Positions 16,396 through 25,998 of a stretch of 64,000 bases of DNA are shown piece by piece. The stretch's first letter is position 1; the number at the start of each line of letters is the position of its first letter. This DNA is from Peribacillus tepidiphilus (GTDB lineage: Bacteria; Bacillota; Bacilli; Bacillales; DSM-1321). The position numbers and the translations under genes were made by a program. The stretch lies in the NCBI RefSeq assembly GCF_009466385.1, contig NZ_WIAQ01000007.1:1-64000 (forward strand), written 5' to 3'. The notes under the pieces are model-generated. The model was not told the DNA's origin. It did no database searches and saw only the letters and a program-made list of their open reading frames with translations.

Positions 16396-18609
16396 ATGGC
16401 TGTTAAGTCTTTAATGGAAGAATGGAAAGCAATACTGAAAAACCGAAAATTGCTGATTCCGATTCTTGCCGTTATGTTTATTCCGATATTATATAGCGGA
16501 ATGTTCTTGTGGGCATTTTGGGATCCATATGATCGGTTAGAGGATTTGCCGGTTGCTGTTGTAAACGAGGATAGAGGTGCAGTATTTGCAGGAGAGGAAA
16601 TAAAACTCGGAGATGATCTAGTTAAGAAGTTAAAAGAATCAAAGAATTTTCATTTCGAGTTTGTTCGTAAGGAAGAAGGCTATAAGCAATTAAAAAATGA
16701 AAAGTATTACTTACTAGTCGAAATTCCAGAAGATTTCTCTAAGAATGCTACCACGATTCTAGATGAATCACCGAAGAAGCTTGAGCTTAAATATGTTCCA
16801 AATGAGGGCTACAACTTTCTTTCAGCTCAAATTGGCGAAACGGCAATGGAAAGAATCAAGGCCTCCCTTTCTGAAAAAATTAGTGAAACCTATGCTGAAT
16901 CTGTTTTTGACAAAGTTTCAGAAATGGCTGATGGTTATAAGACTGGAAGCAACAATGCTGGGAAATTGTATGCTGGGATTTCGGAATTAAATAACGGAGC
17001 AAAAACAATGCAAGAAAAGCTCGAGCTGCTTGCAAAAAAACAAATCGAGTTCTCTAACGGAGTAAGTAAAATTGACTCGGGAACGAAAGAGCTTGAAAAA
17101 GGAGCTGGTCAGCTTGCAAGTGGGCTAGCGAAATTACATGATGCGGCGAGCAAGCTGGAAAACGGTGCAAATGAGATTAACAATGGTTTAAGTAAAGCAT
17201 TATCTGGAAGCTCTGCCTTACAACAAGGGATGAACACAGCTCACACATCCATGAACGAAATCGTAAAGGGAACAGAACAAATAAAAGCTGGATCTGTTTC
17301 CCTAGAGCAGAACTTACAGGCATGGAGTAAGGGAGCCAAAGATGCATCAGTAGGGGCTATACAGCTGAATGAGGGGATTGCAAATCTTCAGGAACAATTG
17401 AAACCTTATATGGCAGCATTGCCTGAGGAAAAGCAAAAAGAATTGACTGCAGCATTCACGCAGTTATTAAATGGAAGTGCCGGGCTTTCGCAAGGTACGA
17501 AGGAATTGGCCAATGGCGCTGAAAAACTAGCTGGCGGATCAAGTCAATTGGCTGAAAAAATGGACCAATTAAACGAAGGTCAAAAGAAACTTCAATCAGG
17601 CATGGAGCAATTAAATGCTGCAAGTGGCCAGTTAGGTGCTGGACTTAATAAATTGCACAACGGACAACAACAATTTGTCGATCATTTTTCTATGTTTGGA
17701 GATAAATTAGGAGAAGCAAGTAATGGAGCTTCTAAGATTGCTGCTGGTACAGGGCAATTGTCATCTGGAACAGACCAGTTAAAGAATGGATCTTTACAGC
17801 TTTCAAGCGGTGCAGGTCAGTTAGCGGATGGCTCAAAGAAAATAACTGATGGCAGTTCCAAAATTGAATCAGGTGCAAAACAATTTAACGAGAAACTAGG
17901 AGAAGCAGCTGAAAAAGCATCTTCTGTTCAACCGAACGACAAAACTTATGATATGATGGCCCAGCCTGTAAAAGTAGATAAAGAAGGGATTAATGAAGTA
18001 CCAAACTATGGAACAGGATTTACCCCATATTTCTTATCACTAGGATTGTTTGTTGGGGCATTGCTATTATCAATCGTCTTTCCATTACGAGAGCCTGCTC
18101 TTGCTCCAAAAAACGGGTTTGCATGGTTTACAGGGAAATTTGGCGTAATGGCGTTTGTAGGGATTGTTCAGGCATTGATTGCATCAGGAATCCTTTTATT
18201 GGCTTTGAAAATTGAAGTGAAAAGTGTTCCATTGTTTATTTTATTCTCTATTTTTACTAGCTTGGCGTTTATCGCTTTGATTCAATTTTTAGTGACATGC
18301 TTTGGCGATCCTGGAAGATTTATGGCTATTATTGTACTGATTCTTCAATTGACAACAAGTGCTGGAACATTCCCGTTGGAGCTTATTCCGAAACAATTAC
18401 AATGGTTTCATTCTATTCTGCCAATGACATACTCTGTAAAAGGATTTAAAGCAGTAATTTCTAGCGGGGATTATGCTGTGATGTGGCTAAATACGGGTAT
18501 TTTAGTTGGCTTTATGGCTGCTTTTATGATCTTAACGTTGTGCTATTTCTTGTTCAAATTTAAAAGAACGTATTTCACATTAACAAAAACGAATGAAGTA
18601 GAAGCATAA
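16396..18609 (+). CDS. yhgE: YhgE, YhgE/Pip-type membrane protein
   Basis: A 737-residue protein of the YhgE/Pip (phage infection protein-like) ABC-2 family. One N-terminal helix (about residues 18-40, LLIPILAVMFIPILYSGMFLW) is followed by a very long extracytoplasmic region of short heptad-like repeats (GA..L..G..QL..G) from about residue 190 to 510, then five C-terminal helices. Relatives act in export or as phage receptors. Its pairing with the TetR gene yhgD suggests an inducible efflux or envelope-stress role. The GGGGG site precedes ATG 16396. Confidence 0.9.
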   Translation: MAVKSLMEEWKAILKNRKLLIPILAVMFIPILYSGMFLWAFWDPYDRLEDLPVAVVNEDRGAVFAGEEIKLGDDLVKKLKESKNFHFEFVRKEEGYKQLKNEKYYLLVEIPEDFSKNATTILDESPKKLELKYVPNEGYNFLSAQIGETAMERIKASLSEKISETYAESVFDKVSEMADGYKTGSNNAGKLYAGISELNNGAKTMQEKLELLAKKQIEFSNGVSKIDSGTKELEKGAGQLASGLAKLHDAASKLENGANEINNGLSKALSGSSALQQGMNTAHTSMNEIVKGTEQIKAGSVSLEQNLQAWSKGAKDASVGAIQLNEGIANLQEQLKPYMAALPEEKQKELTAAFTQLLNGSAGLSQGTKELANGAEKLAGGSSQLAEKMDQLNEGQKKLQSGMEQLNAASGQLGAGLNKLHNGQQQFVDHFSMFGDKLGEASNGASKIAAGTGQLSSGTDQLKNGSLQLSSGAGQLADGSKKITDGSSKIESGAKQFNEKLGEAAEKASSVQPNDKTYDMMAQPVKVDKEGINEVPNYGTGFTPYFLSLGLFVGALLLSIVFPLREPALAPKNGFAWFTGKFGVMAFVGIVQALIASGILLLALKIEVKSVPLFILFSIFTSLAFIALIQFLVTCFGDPGRFMAIIVLILQLTTSAGTFPLELIPKQLQWFHSILPMTYSVKGFKAVISSGDYAVMWLNTGILVGFMAAFMILTLCYFLFKFKRTYFTLTKTNEVEA

Positions 18610-18620
18610 TAAAAAAAAAA

Positions 18621-18648
18621 GAACCAGTCGCACGTAGCGGCTGGTTTT
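18621..18648 (+). terminator. yhgE terminator
   Basis: Stem AACCAGTCGC with GCGGCTGGTT, T-run following and A-run before. Two further perfect small hairpins, TTCCGAA...TTCGGAA (18654-18671) and GTACGT...ACGTAC (18673-18690), follow at once. Confidence 0.8.
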
Positions 18649-18749
18649 GCTATTCCGAAAAACTTCGGAAATGTACGTTTTAAGACGTACTTCGCAACAA
18701 AGAGGGAGTATGAGCCAGTTGTTACTCTGACATCATATAATATGGTGAC

Positions 18750-18945
18750 AAACTACTGTAAGTAGTTTCAGACTGTTGACAAACGCTCGCATTCTTCGTC
18801 ACGAACCCTCCTCCGGTGCTCATTACCATTTAGGGTAACTCCGCTCCTCGCACGGGTTCGTTCCTCGACTGACAAGCGTTTTCAATCAGTCTGAATGTGC
18901 GAGAAATATACTTTGTCTCCAACCTAAAACTACTGTAAGTAGTTT
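18750..18945 (+). mobile_element. 157-bp palindromic element, copy 1, inside the yhfH terminator hairpin
   Basis: The core 18769-18925 (157 bp) begins CAGACTGTTGACAAACGC and ends TCTCCAACCT. Inverted repeats near its ends (TCAGACTGTTGA and its partner ending at about 18893) and the nested CGAACCC/GGGTTCG and TTACC/GGTAA pairs make one long imperfect hairpin; about 31 nt lie outside the right inverted repeat. The hairpin AAACTACTGTAAGTAGTTT (19 bp) flanks the core on both sides (18750-18768 and 18927-18945). No coding capacity. The core is identical to the copy at 57402-57558. Confidence 0.85.
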
Positions 18946-18960
18946 GAAAGTCCCGAAACA

Positions 18961-19092
18961 TTAGCTAGAAATATGGTTGCAAGAATCACATTTATTACTG
19001 TAGCATTCATGCTGTTCTTCAATCGTGTTGCCACATTCTACACATTTTTTTGGTGGAAGATTTTTAAAAAATTCAACGCTGCTTTGAATCAT
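18961..19092 (-). CDS. yhfH: YhfH-like small cysteine-rich protein
   Basis: A 43-residue protein, MIQSSVEFFKNLPPKKCVECG at the start, with CVEC, a single Cys (EC) and CDSC toward the C terminus, a likely zinc-binding arrangement. GGAGGTTGAAACC precedes ATG 19092. In B. subtilis the small gene yhfH lies just before yhfI, as here. Function is unknown. Its likely terminator was the hairpin now duplicated by the 157-bp element beside it. Confidence 0.8.
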   Translation of the reverse strand: MIQSSVEFFKNLPPKKCVECGNTIEEQHECYSNKCDSCNHISS

Positions 19093-19274
19093 GGTTTCAA
19101 CCTCCAAGTTAAAGTTTTCAGTATATTCAAATATTACTGAGTTCTTATTGATAGTGTATTATAACAGAAATAAAATGTCAACAAATGTTTTATAACAAAT
19201 TTGATTACATGCAAAAATGGCCATTTTGATTTATATTAATGAGGAGGTGCACACTTTTATAGGAGGAAACAGAT

Positions 19275-20009
19275 GTGAAGCTAAAAGTGATTGGCTTTTG
19301 GGGGGGCTATCCCGCGAAAAACGAAGCAAGCTCCGGTTATTTAATTGAGCATGATGGTTTTTCACTACTTGTAGATTGCGGAAGCGGTGTTGTATCACAG
19401 CTGCAAAACTATATGAATCCAAATGATATCGATGCAGTGATCTTGTCTCACTATCATCCTGATCATCAAGCGGATGTAGGAATTTTGCAGCATGCTCTAC
19501 TCATACAGCAGATTTTAGGAAAAGAAAAAAAGAATGTACCGATTTATGCGCATAATAAAAATAAGTATGAATTTGACAAACTTACATATCGTGACATAAC
19601 GAAAGGAATGGTTTATGACGAAAATCAAATCGTAAAGACCGGTCCTTTTACAATTTCTTTTATGAAAACAAAGCATCCTGAGCTTTGTTATGCGATGAGA
19701 ATAGAGGCGGGAGAAAAGGTTTTAGTGTATACGGCTGATACAGCTTACATGGATCAGTTGATTGAATTTGCAAAAGATGCAGACTTGTTGCTTGCTGAAA
19801 GTAATTTTTACAGTGATATGGATGCTGCAAAAGCTGGTCATATGACTAGCAAAGAAGCGGCTCACATTGCAGCAACTGCAGGAGTAAAAACATTAATTTT
19901 AACGCATCTACCTCATTTTGGTGACATCTCAAAGCTAAAAGAAGAAGCCTCTGAAGTATTTGGAGGAGTTATTTATCTTGCTGAGAGCGGTTTAGAAATA
20001 CATTTGTGA
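19275..20009 (+). CDS. yhfI: YhfI, metallo-beta-lactamase-fold hydrolase
   Basis: A 244-residue cytosolic protein of the metallo-beta-lactamase superfamily. The metal motif is LSHYHPDHQAD (HxHxDH), with TKHPELCYAMRI, YTADTAYM and a final LTHLPHFGD supplying later ligands. It resembles RNase Z/phosphodiesterase-like members of unknown substrate. The start is GTG 19275 after AGGAGG. Only 15 bp separate it from lplJ, so the two form an operon, as in B. subtilis. Confidence 0.88.
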   Translation: MKLKVIGFWGGYPAKNEASSGYLIEHDGFSLLVDCGSGVVSQLQNYMNPNDIDAVILSHYHPDHQADVGILQHALLIQQILGKEKKNVPIYAHNKNKYEFDKLTYRDITKGMVYDENQIVKTGPFTISFMKTKHPELCYAMRIEAGEKVLVYTADTAYMDQLIEFAKDADLLLAESNFYSDMDAAKAGHMTSKEAAHIAATAGVKTLILTHLPHFGDISKLKEEASEVFGGVIYLAESGLEIHL

Positions 20010-20024
20010 TAGGAGGATAAATGC

Positions 20025-21014
20025 ATGCTTTTCATTGATAATAAGGGAATTACCGATCCTCGAATCAATTTGGCGATTGAGGAGTATGCCTTGAAAAACC
20101 TCGATATTAATGAGACTTATCTTTTATTCTACATTAATGAGCCCTCCATTATTATCGGGAAAAATCAAAATACAATTGAGGAAATTAATACAGAGTATGT
20201 AGAAGCCAACGGAATAAAGGTTGTACGCCGATTATCTGGGGGAGGAGCTGTATATCACGATTTAGGAAACTTGAATTTTAGTTTTATTACCAAGGACGAC
20301 GGAGAGAGCTTTCATAATTTTAGGAAGTTCACACAGCCGGTTATTGAAGCGTTACGTAAACTGGGAGTGAATGCAGAGCTAAGCGGGCGAAATGATATTT
20401 TGGTTGAAGGTCGTAAAATATCTGGGAATGCTCAATTTTCAACAAAGGGGAGAATGTTTTCTCATGGTACCCTTTTATTTGATTCTGAAATCGATCATGT
20501 GGTGTCCGCCCTTAAGGTTCGCAAAGACAAAATTGAATCCAAAGGGATCAAATCCATCCGTAGCCGTGTAGCAAATATTTCAGAATTTCTCAAAGAACCA
20601 ATGACAATAGAGGAATTTCGTTCAGTATTATTGAAAAATATTTTTGAGGGTATGGATGAAATACCGGAGTATGTTTTAACTGATGAAGACTGGGAGAAGA
20701 TCCATAAGCTCTCAAAAGAAAGATATCAAAGCTGGGATTGGAATTATGGCAAATCACCGAAATTCAATATCCAGCATGCACACCGTTTTCCTGTTGGTCA
20801 AATCGATGTCCGCTTAGAAGTTAACAGGGGGATTATTGAAGAATGTAAAATTTATGGAGATTTCTTCGGTGTAGGAGACGTTTCTGAAGTGGAAAATAAG
20901 CTGAAAGGCATTCGATACGAAAAATCTGAAATCCAAAGGGTGGTAGACAGGATCGATGTTCAGCATTACTTTGGAAATATCACACAGCAAGAATTTGTGG
21001 ATTTAATATATTGA
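20025..21014 (+). CDS. lplJ: LplJ, lipoate-protein ligase
   Basis: A 329-residue ligase that activates free lipoate with ATP and attaches it to lipoyl domains. The RRLSGGGAVYHD motif (about residues 68-79), GRNDILVEGRKISGNAQ and the catalytic lysine in that stretch are present, with a C-terminal accessory domain from about residue 240. AGGAGG precedes ATG 20025. It lies directly after yhfI and is followed by a terminator. Confidence 0.95.
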   Translation: MLFIDNKGITDPRINLAIEEYALKNLDINETYLLFYINEPSIIIGKNQNTIEEINTEYVEANGIKVVRRLSGGGAVYHDLGNLNFSFITKDDGESFHNFRKFTQPVIEALRKLGVNAELSGRNDILVEGRKISGNAQFSTKGRMFSHGTLLFDSEIDHVVSALKVRKDKIESKGIKSIRSRVANISEFLKEPMTIEEFRSVLLKNIFEGMDEIPEYVLTDEDWEKIHKLSKERYQSWDWNYGKSPKFNIQHAHRFPVGQIDVRLEVNRGIIEECKIYGDFFGVGDVSEVENKLKGIRYEKSEIQRVVDRIDVQHYFGNITQQEFVDLIY

Positions 21015-21025
21015 GGTAATTAACT

Positions 21026-21066
21026 AGAGCCATATTCAACTTTATTTGGATAAGGCTCTTTTTTCT
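21026..21066 (+). terminator. yhfI-lplJ terminator
   Basis: Stem AGAGCC (21026-21031) with GGCTCT (21054-21059), with additional inner pairing, then TTTTTTCTT. Confidence 0.75.
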
Positions 21067-21137
21067 TATTGATAAAATAAGAGAGAAGTATTATTTCCGG
21101 ATAGTTTTAAATATTTTGTATTTTTAGGTATTTTTTA

Positions 21138-21167
21138 TTGATGAAGTGTTTTTGGCTACGATATAAT
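21138..21167 (+). promoter_or_regulatory. lcfB promoter
   Basis: TTGATG (21138-21143) and TATAAT (21162-21167) are spaced by 18 bp. The FadR-like operator lies just downstream. Confidence 0.65.
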
Positions 21168-21182
21168 AGGTTTGACGGAAAG

Positions 21183-21200
21183 TGAGTGATTATTCATTCA
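21183..21200 (+). promoter_or_regulatory. FadR (YsiA) operator before lcfB
   Basis: TGAGTGATTATTCATTCA fits the B. subtilis FadR consensus TGAATGAMTANTMATTCA with one mismatch (read on the minus strand). It sits between the promoter and the ribosome-binding site, so long-chain acyl-CoA would relieve repression. lcfB belongs to the FadR regulon in B. subtilis. Confidence 0.75.
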
Positions 21201-21222
21201 TTCAACAAAAGGGGGGAAGTTT

Positions 21223-22776
21223 ATGAATTTAAGTGTTCAGCTTCACGAAACAGCGTCTAATTTTCCCGATAAAATGGCTTATCATTTTTTAGGTCAGCAA
21301 ACCAGTTATGGAGAATTAGATGCTGCTGTTTCAAAGTTTGCCGGGGGACTTGAAAGTTTAGGGATAAAAAAGGGAGATCATGTTGCTTTACTACTGGGAA
21401 ACTCACCTTATTTTGTAATTGGTTTATACGGTGCCTTAAGGGCTGGTGCCACTGTCATCCCGATTAACCCGATTTACACACCAGATGAAATTGGATACAT
21501 ATTGAACAATGGAGATGTTAAAGTTGTCATTACTCTTGATCTCCTTGTTCCACTCTTTGAAAAAATGCATGCGGGTTTAAGTAAGGTTGAATATGTCATC
21601 GAATGTGCAACACCGCAGCAGACAGAAGGACAAGACAGAACGAAATTATCTATTTATCCAAAATTGAAATCGTTTACAGAAATTGTAGCTTCCGGCTCCG
21701 CGAGTTTTGAAGGACCAGAACTGGACGAAGAGGATGTTGGAGTGATCTTGTATACCTCTGGAACAACGGGAAAACCGAAAGGAGCTATGCTGACGCAGCG
21801 AAATCTTTACAGCAATGCAAAAGATGTGGCAGATTATTTAAAGATTACGAATGACGATCGTGTGATCACCGCACTTCCAATGTTTCACGTTTTTTGTTTA
21901 ACGGTGGCACTGAATGCCCCACTAATGTCCGGGGGTACGTTGCTTATTGTTCCGCGCTTTAGTCCGAAGGATATTTTTCATTTGGCAAAAACGTATAAAG
22001 CAACTGTGTTTGCTGGTGTTCCAACCATGTATAACTTCTTATATCAATATCCTGAAGGCAATCCAGAAGATCTACAATCATTGCGGCTTTGCATTTCAGG
22101 AGGATCTTCCATGCCTGTCGCGTTATTGAAAAACTTTGAAAAGAAGTTCAACGTCCTAGTTTCGGAAGGTTACGGTTTATCAGAAGCTTCTCCTGTTACA
22201 TGCTTTAATCCGCTCGATCGCCCAAGAAAACCAGGATCCATCGGCACGAATATCATTCATGTGGAAAATAAAGTAGTCAACGAGCTTGGTGAAGAAGTTC
22301 CTGTAGGAGAAGTAGGAGAACTCATTGTAAAAGGTCCGAATGTCATGAAAGGTTACTATAAGATGCCAGAGGAAACAGCCGCAACGATTAAGGATGGCTG
22401 GCTCTACACTGGCGATTTGGCAAAAATGGACGAAGAAGGCTATTTCTATATCGTAGACAGAAAAAAGGATATGATCCTAGTGGGGGGGTACAATGTTTAT
22501 CCACGTGAAGTGGAAGAAGTATTGTATGCGCATCCCGAAGTATCTGAAGCTGCAGTTGTTGGAGTGCCTGACCCAAATTTTGGCGAAGCCGTCCATGCTT
22601 TTATCGTGAGAAAAAATAGCCAGCTGTCGGTCAAAGAATTGACCGAATACTGCAAGGAGCATTTAGCCAAATATAAAATCCCATCCCATATCGAATTTTT
22701 GGAAGAGCTTCCTAAGAATACGACCGGGAAAATCCTCAGAAGAGCTCTGAAGGACGTTGTATTAAATAAAAATTAA
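21223..22776 (+). CDS. lcfB: LcfB (YhfL), long-chain fatty-acid-CoA ligase
   Basis: A 517-residue acyl-CoA synthetase of the adenylate-forming family, which makes acyl-CoA from fatty acid, ATP and CoA for beta-oxidation. The AMP-binding motif is [15 protein letters not shown] (about residues 177-191), followed by [12 protein letters not shown] and GWLYTGD, and the C-terminal catalytic lysine in [20 protein letters not shown] precedes ATG 21223. The promoter, the FadR operator and its position after lplJ match B. subtilis lcfB. Confidence 0.93.
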   Translation: MNLSVQLHETASNFPDKMAYHFLGQQTSYGELDAAVSKFAGGLESLGIKKGDHVALLLGNSPYFVIGLYGALRAGATVIPINPIYTPDEIGYILNNGDVKVVITLDLLVPLFEKMHAGLSKVEYVIECATPQQTEGQDRTKLSIYPKLKSFTEIVASGSASFEGPELDEEDVGVILYTSGTTGKPKGAMLTQRNLYSNAKDVADYLKITNDDRVITALPMFHVFCLTVALNAPLMSGGTLLIVPRFSPKDIFHLAKTYKATVFAGVPTMYNFLYQYPEGNPEDLQSLRLCISGGSSMPVALLKNFEKKFNVLVSEGYGLSEASPVTCFNPLDRPRKPGSIGTNIIHVENKVVNELGEEVPVGEVGELIVKGPNVMKGYYKMPEETAATIKDGWLYTGDLAKMDEEGYFYIVDRKKDMILVGGYNVYPREVEEVLYAHPEVSEAAVVGVPDPNFGEAVHAFIVRKNSQLSVKELTEYCKEHLAKYKIPSHIEFLEELPKNTTGKILRRALKDVVLNKN

Positions 22777-22831
22777 GGCAATCTATGCGTAAAGAGCCAA
22801 AATTAAAGATTCCAGATCGCACGGTTAATAC

Positions 22832-22862
22832 AGGATGATTCAAGTTGAGTCATCCTTTTATA
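22832..22862 (+). terminator. lcfB terminator
   Basis: Stem AGGATGA (22832-22838) with TCATCCT (22850-22856), then TTTATATTTT. Confidence 0.75.
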
Positions 22863-22897
22863 TTTTATGTAAAATTCTAAAAATTTTTAAAAATATG

Positions 22898-22927
22898 TTG
22901 CTATTTGTCTATTAACTTGATTATAAT
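22898..22927 (+). promoter_or_regulatory. Promoter of the ABC importer operon
   Basis: TTGCTA (22898-22903) and TATAAT (22922-22927) are spaced by 18 bp. The leader before the first gene is about 40 nt and shows no riboswitch or T-box. Confidence 0.5.
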
Positions 22928-22975
22928 TTAATGCATAAAAGCATAAAAGCGAAAAAGTATTAGGGGGTAACTTTC

Positions 22976-23986
22976 ATGAAACGGAGCTGGAAATGGATTG
23001 CTTCAATCGGCATGATGTCGGCTTTAATGCTCACCGGTTGTGGTAGTAATGAAGCGAAAACAGAACCGGAAAAAGAAGTAACGTCGTCAGAAAAAGGGAA
23101 GTCGTATAAGGTGGGAGTCACTCAAATCGTGGAGCATCCATCACTTAATGCGGCTCTTGAAGGATTTAAAAAAGCTCTAGAAGACAAAGGGCTAACAGTT
23201 GAATATGATGTGCAGATTGCTCAAGGTGATCAAAATAACAACCAAACCATCGCCAATAATTTTGTTTCAAATGGTGTAGACCTGATTTTTGCAAACTCTA
23301 CGCCAAGTGCTTTAGGTGCCTTGAATGCCACGAAAGATATTCCAATTGTCTTTACTTCTGTGACAGATCCAGTAGGTGCAAAGCTTGTGGAATCGATGGA
23401 AAGCCCAGGCGGAAACGTGACAGGAACAACAGATACGCATCCTGATGCCATTCCGAATACTGTAAAATTCATGGCTGAGCAAATGAATGTAAAAAAAGTT
23501 GGAACGGTATATAACGCTGGAGAACAGAATTCTGTTGCTCAAATTGAATTAGTGAAAAAAGAATTGGATGCCGCGGGGATTGAATTAGTTGAAGCATCTG
23601 CTGCTACATCCGCTGATGTCAAACAGGCGGCAGAGTCGTTAGCTGGAAAAGTAGATGCCATTTATATCATTACGGATAATACAGTGGTTTCTGCCCTAGA
23701 GTCAGTCGTGATGGTAGCAAATGAGCATGATATTCCTCTATTTGTGGGAGAGCTTGATTCTGTAGCCCGCGGAGGTTTCGCAGCTTACGGTTTTGACTAC
23801 TATGACATCGGTTACGAGGCTGGACAAATGGCTGTGAAGATTTTGGAAGAAGGGAAAAAACCTTCTGAGCTTCCTGTTCAATATCCTCAAAACTTAAAGC
23901 TGCTTCTCAATCCGAAAGCTGCTGCGGAAATGGGAGTCGAAATGAAGGAAGAATGGAAGTCTACAGCTGAATTATTAGAAGAATAA
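22976..23986 (+). CDS. TrpX-like ABC transporter substrate-binding lipoprotein
   Basis: A 336-residue lipoprotein with signal peptide and lipobox LTGC (Cys22). The mature part is a periplasmic-binding-protein type 1 fold of the DUF534/TrpX family (YKVGVTQIVEHPSLNAALEGFK near the start, GDQNNNQTIANNF, ANSTPSALGAL, TDNTVVSALE). Relatives bind tryptophan or tyrosine and feed the permease and ATPase encoded next. The ligand here is inferred from family only. A perfect 11-bp hairpin separates it from the permease gene, which would let more binding protein be made than transporter. Confidence 0.85.
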   Translation: MKRSWKWIASIGMMSALMLTGCGSNEAKTEPEKEVTSSEKGKSYKVGVTQIVEHPSLNAALEGFKKALEDKGLTVEYDVQIAQGDQNNNQTIANNFVSNGVDLIFANSTPSALGALNATKDIPIVFTSVTDPVGAKLVESMESPGGNVTGTTDTHPDAIPNTVKFMAEQMNVKKVGTVYNAGEQNSVAQIELVKKELDAAGIELVEASAATSADVKQAAESLAGKVDAIYIITDNTVVSALESVVMVANEHDIPLFVGELDSVARGGFAAYGFDYYDIGYEAGQMAVKILEEGKKPSELPVQYPQNLKLLLNPKAAAEMGVEMKEEWKSTAELLEE

Positions 23987-23996
23987 GTTAGCACAT

Positions 23997-24028
23997 ATAG
24001 GGCTTCATTGGAAATCTTGAAGCCCTAT
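23997..24028 (+). promoter_or_regulatory. Intercistronic hairpin after the binding-protein gene
   Basis: ATAGGGCTTCA (23997-24007) pairs perfectly with TGAAGCCCTAT (24018-24028). No T-run follows, so it is more likely to protect the upstream mRNA or cause partial termination than to end the operon. Confidence 0.7.
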
Positions 24029-24062
24029 TGGATTTATGACCAACATAGAAAGGGAGATTTAT

Positions 24063-25094
24063 ATGCCCGGTGCAATTTTTAGTTCAGTAGAAGCAGGTGT
24101 TATTTATGCCATTATGGCACTTGGTGTGTATTTATCTTTTAGAGTTTTAGATTTCCCCGATCTGACGGTAGATGGGAGCTTTGTGACAGGAGCTGGCGTA
24201 GCTGCGATCATGATCGTGAATGGCCACCATCCCCTGATATCTACGTTTGCTGCACTAGCAGCAGGTTTTCTTGCGGGAATTATGACTGGTCTTTTGCATA
24301 CGAAAGGAAAAATTAATCCGCTATTATCGGGAATTTTAATGATGATTGCCCTCTATTCTATAAACCTTCGAATTATGGGAAAACCCAATATCCCCTTGTT
24401 CACGGAAGAAACCCTTATTGCCCAAATTAAGAGCACTTGGTCATCTGCAGGCATGGATGAAATGATGGGAAATCTGTTATCAGCGGTAGGATTAAAGGGA
24501 ACGCTTCCAACAGGATGGGGAATTCTGTTGAGTATGCTGGTTGTTTCCTTGATGATTAAGTTTTTAATGGATGCGTTTTTGAAAACGGAAGTAGGTCTTG
24601 CGCTCCGGGCAACGGGAGATAACGAGCAAATGATTGCTAGCTTTTCAGCTAACACAGGTATGATGAAAATTTTAGGACTGGGGATTTCTAATGCGTTAGT
24701 TGCTTTATCAGGTGCCCTTGTCGCCCAATATAATGGATTCAGCGATATAGGAATGGGAATCGGTATGATTGTCATCGGTCTTGCTTCTGTTATTATCGGT
24801 GAAGCGGTTTTCGGTGCTAAAAATATTGTAAGAGCAACATTTGCCGTAATAGGCGGCGCGATATTGTATCGTATTGTAGTAACTCTTGCCCTTCAGGTAA
24901 AAATCCTTGATACAGGAGATATGAAACTGATTACAGCTGTTATTGTAATCTTTGCATTGATTATGCCGAAAATAGTTGACGGACAGAAGACAAAGAACCG
25001 AAAGAGAAAAAGATTGCAAGAGCTCCCTATTCATAACGGCGAAGTTATTCAAAAAGGAAGTGAGCAGGTTGCTACAGCTAAATCAGATTTATAA
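24063..25094 (+). CDS. TrpY-like ABC transporter permease
   Basis: A 343-residue permease of the branched-chain-amino-acid/TrpY type with about nine helices. The conserved start is AGVIYAIMALGVYLSFRVLDFPDLTVDGSF, and LRATGDNEQM is the cytoplasmic coupling segment. Start ATG 24063 has GGGAGA in front and is preferred to ATG 24036. The end overlaps the ATPase gene by 26 bp, so they are translated together. It forms the channel of the importer with the adjoining binding protein. Confidence 0.86.
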   Translation: MPGAIFSSVEAGVIYAIMALGVYLSFRVLDFPDLTVDGSFVTGAGVAAIMIVNGHHPLISTFAALAAGFLAGIMTGLLHTKGKINPLLSGILMMIALYSINLRIMGKPNIPLFTEETLIAQIKSTWSSAGMDEMMGNLLSAVGLKGTLPTGWGILLSMLVVSLMIKFLMDAFLKTEVGLALRATGDNEQMIASFSANTGMMKILGLGISNALVALSGALVAQYNGFSDIGMGIGMIVIGLASVIIGEAVFGAKNIVRATFAVIGGAILYRIVVTLALQVKILDTGDMKLITAVIVIFALIMPKIVDGQKTKNRKRKRLQELPIHNGEVIQKGSEQVATAKSDL

Positions 25095-25863
25095 AGTATT
25101 TAATGAAGGTACGCCTGATGAAAAAATGGCGCTCACAAATATCAATCTATCTTTAAAAAAAGGCGATTTTGTTACGGTGATCGGCAGTAATGGGGCCGGA
25201 AAGTCCACATTGATGAATATTATTTCTGGAAAAATGATTCCCGATGTCGGCAAAGTGAGTATTGATAGGAACGATGTGACCCAAACGGCTGAACATAAGC
25301 GTGCAAGATTAATAGGACGCGTGTTTCAGGATCCAATGGCCGGTACGGCACCGAATATGACCATTGAAGAGAATTTGGCCATCGCTTATGCAAGAACAAG
25401 GAACCGAGCTTTAAGTTTTGGAGTTACCAAAAAGAGACGCGACTTTTTTAAAAGTAAACTAGAGACTTTGCATCTCGGTCTCGAAAATCGTTTTAATGCT
25501 AAAGTTGGTTTGTTGTCGGGTGGAGAGCGTCAGGCCCTTTCTTTATTAATGGCAACATTTACGGAGCCAAAAATCTTGCTCCTTGATGAGCACACTGCTG
25601 CATTGGATCCTTCCAGAGCCGAGCTGATTACAGCCCTTACTAAACAAATCGTTAACGAATATGGGCTAACCACTTTAATGGTAACTCATAATATGCAGCA
25701 AGCCTTAGAGCTTGGTAACAGGCTGATTATGATGGATAAAGGTCAGATTATCTTTGAGGCTAGTTCAGATGAGAAAGCAGCCCTAACGGTTGAAAAACTA
25801 CTTCAAGAATTCCAGCGTATTCGAGGCCAGCAGCTCAACAGTGATCGTGCGATGCTAATTTAG
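25069..25863 (+). CDS. TrpZ-like ABC transporter ATP-binding protein
   Basis: A 264-residue ABC ATPase. Walker A is GSNGAGKST, signature LSGGERQALSL, Walker B ILLLDEHTAALDP and the switch THNM are all complete. The proposed start is TTG 25069, inside the permease gene, with AGGAAG 8 nt upstream; GTG 25060 is a poorer alternative. It powers the TrpX/Y-type importer. The Q-loop reads VFQDPMAGTAP. A terminator follows. Confidence 0.88.
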   Translation: MLQLNQIYKVFNEGTPDEKMALTNINLSLKKGDFVTVIGSNGAGKSTLMNIISGKMIPDVGKVSIDRNDVTQTAEHKRARLIGRVFQDPMAGTAPNMTIEENLAIAYARTRNRALSFGVTKKRRDFFKSKLETLHLGLENRFNAKVGLLSGGERQALSLLMATFTEPKILLLDEHTAALDPSRAELITALTKQIVNEYGLTTLMVTHNMQQALELGNRLIMMDKGQIIFEASSDEKAALTVEKLLQEFQRIRGQQLNSDRAMLI

Positions 25864-25880
25864 TAAATATTTTACCAATC

Positions 25881-25919
25881 ACACGGCTTTTCCTAAGGGA
25901 AAGTCGTGTAATTTTTGTT
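25881..25919 (+). terminator. ABC importer terminator
   Basis: Stem ACACGGCTTTTCC with GGAAAGTCGTGT, one mismatch pair, then AATTTTTGTTTTT. Confidence 0.8.
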
Positions 25920-25998
25920 TTTAAGAAAAAAATATTTGAAATATTGGCTATATTTTAAGAAAATATAAGTATTATAGATTTCTTAGGGGGGATTTTTT

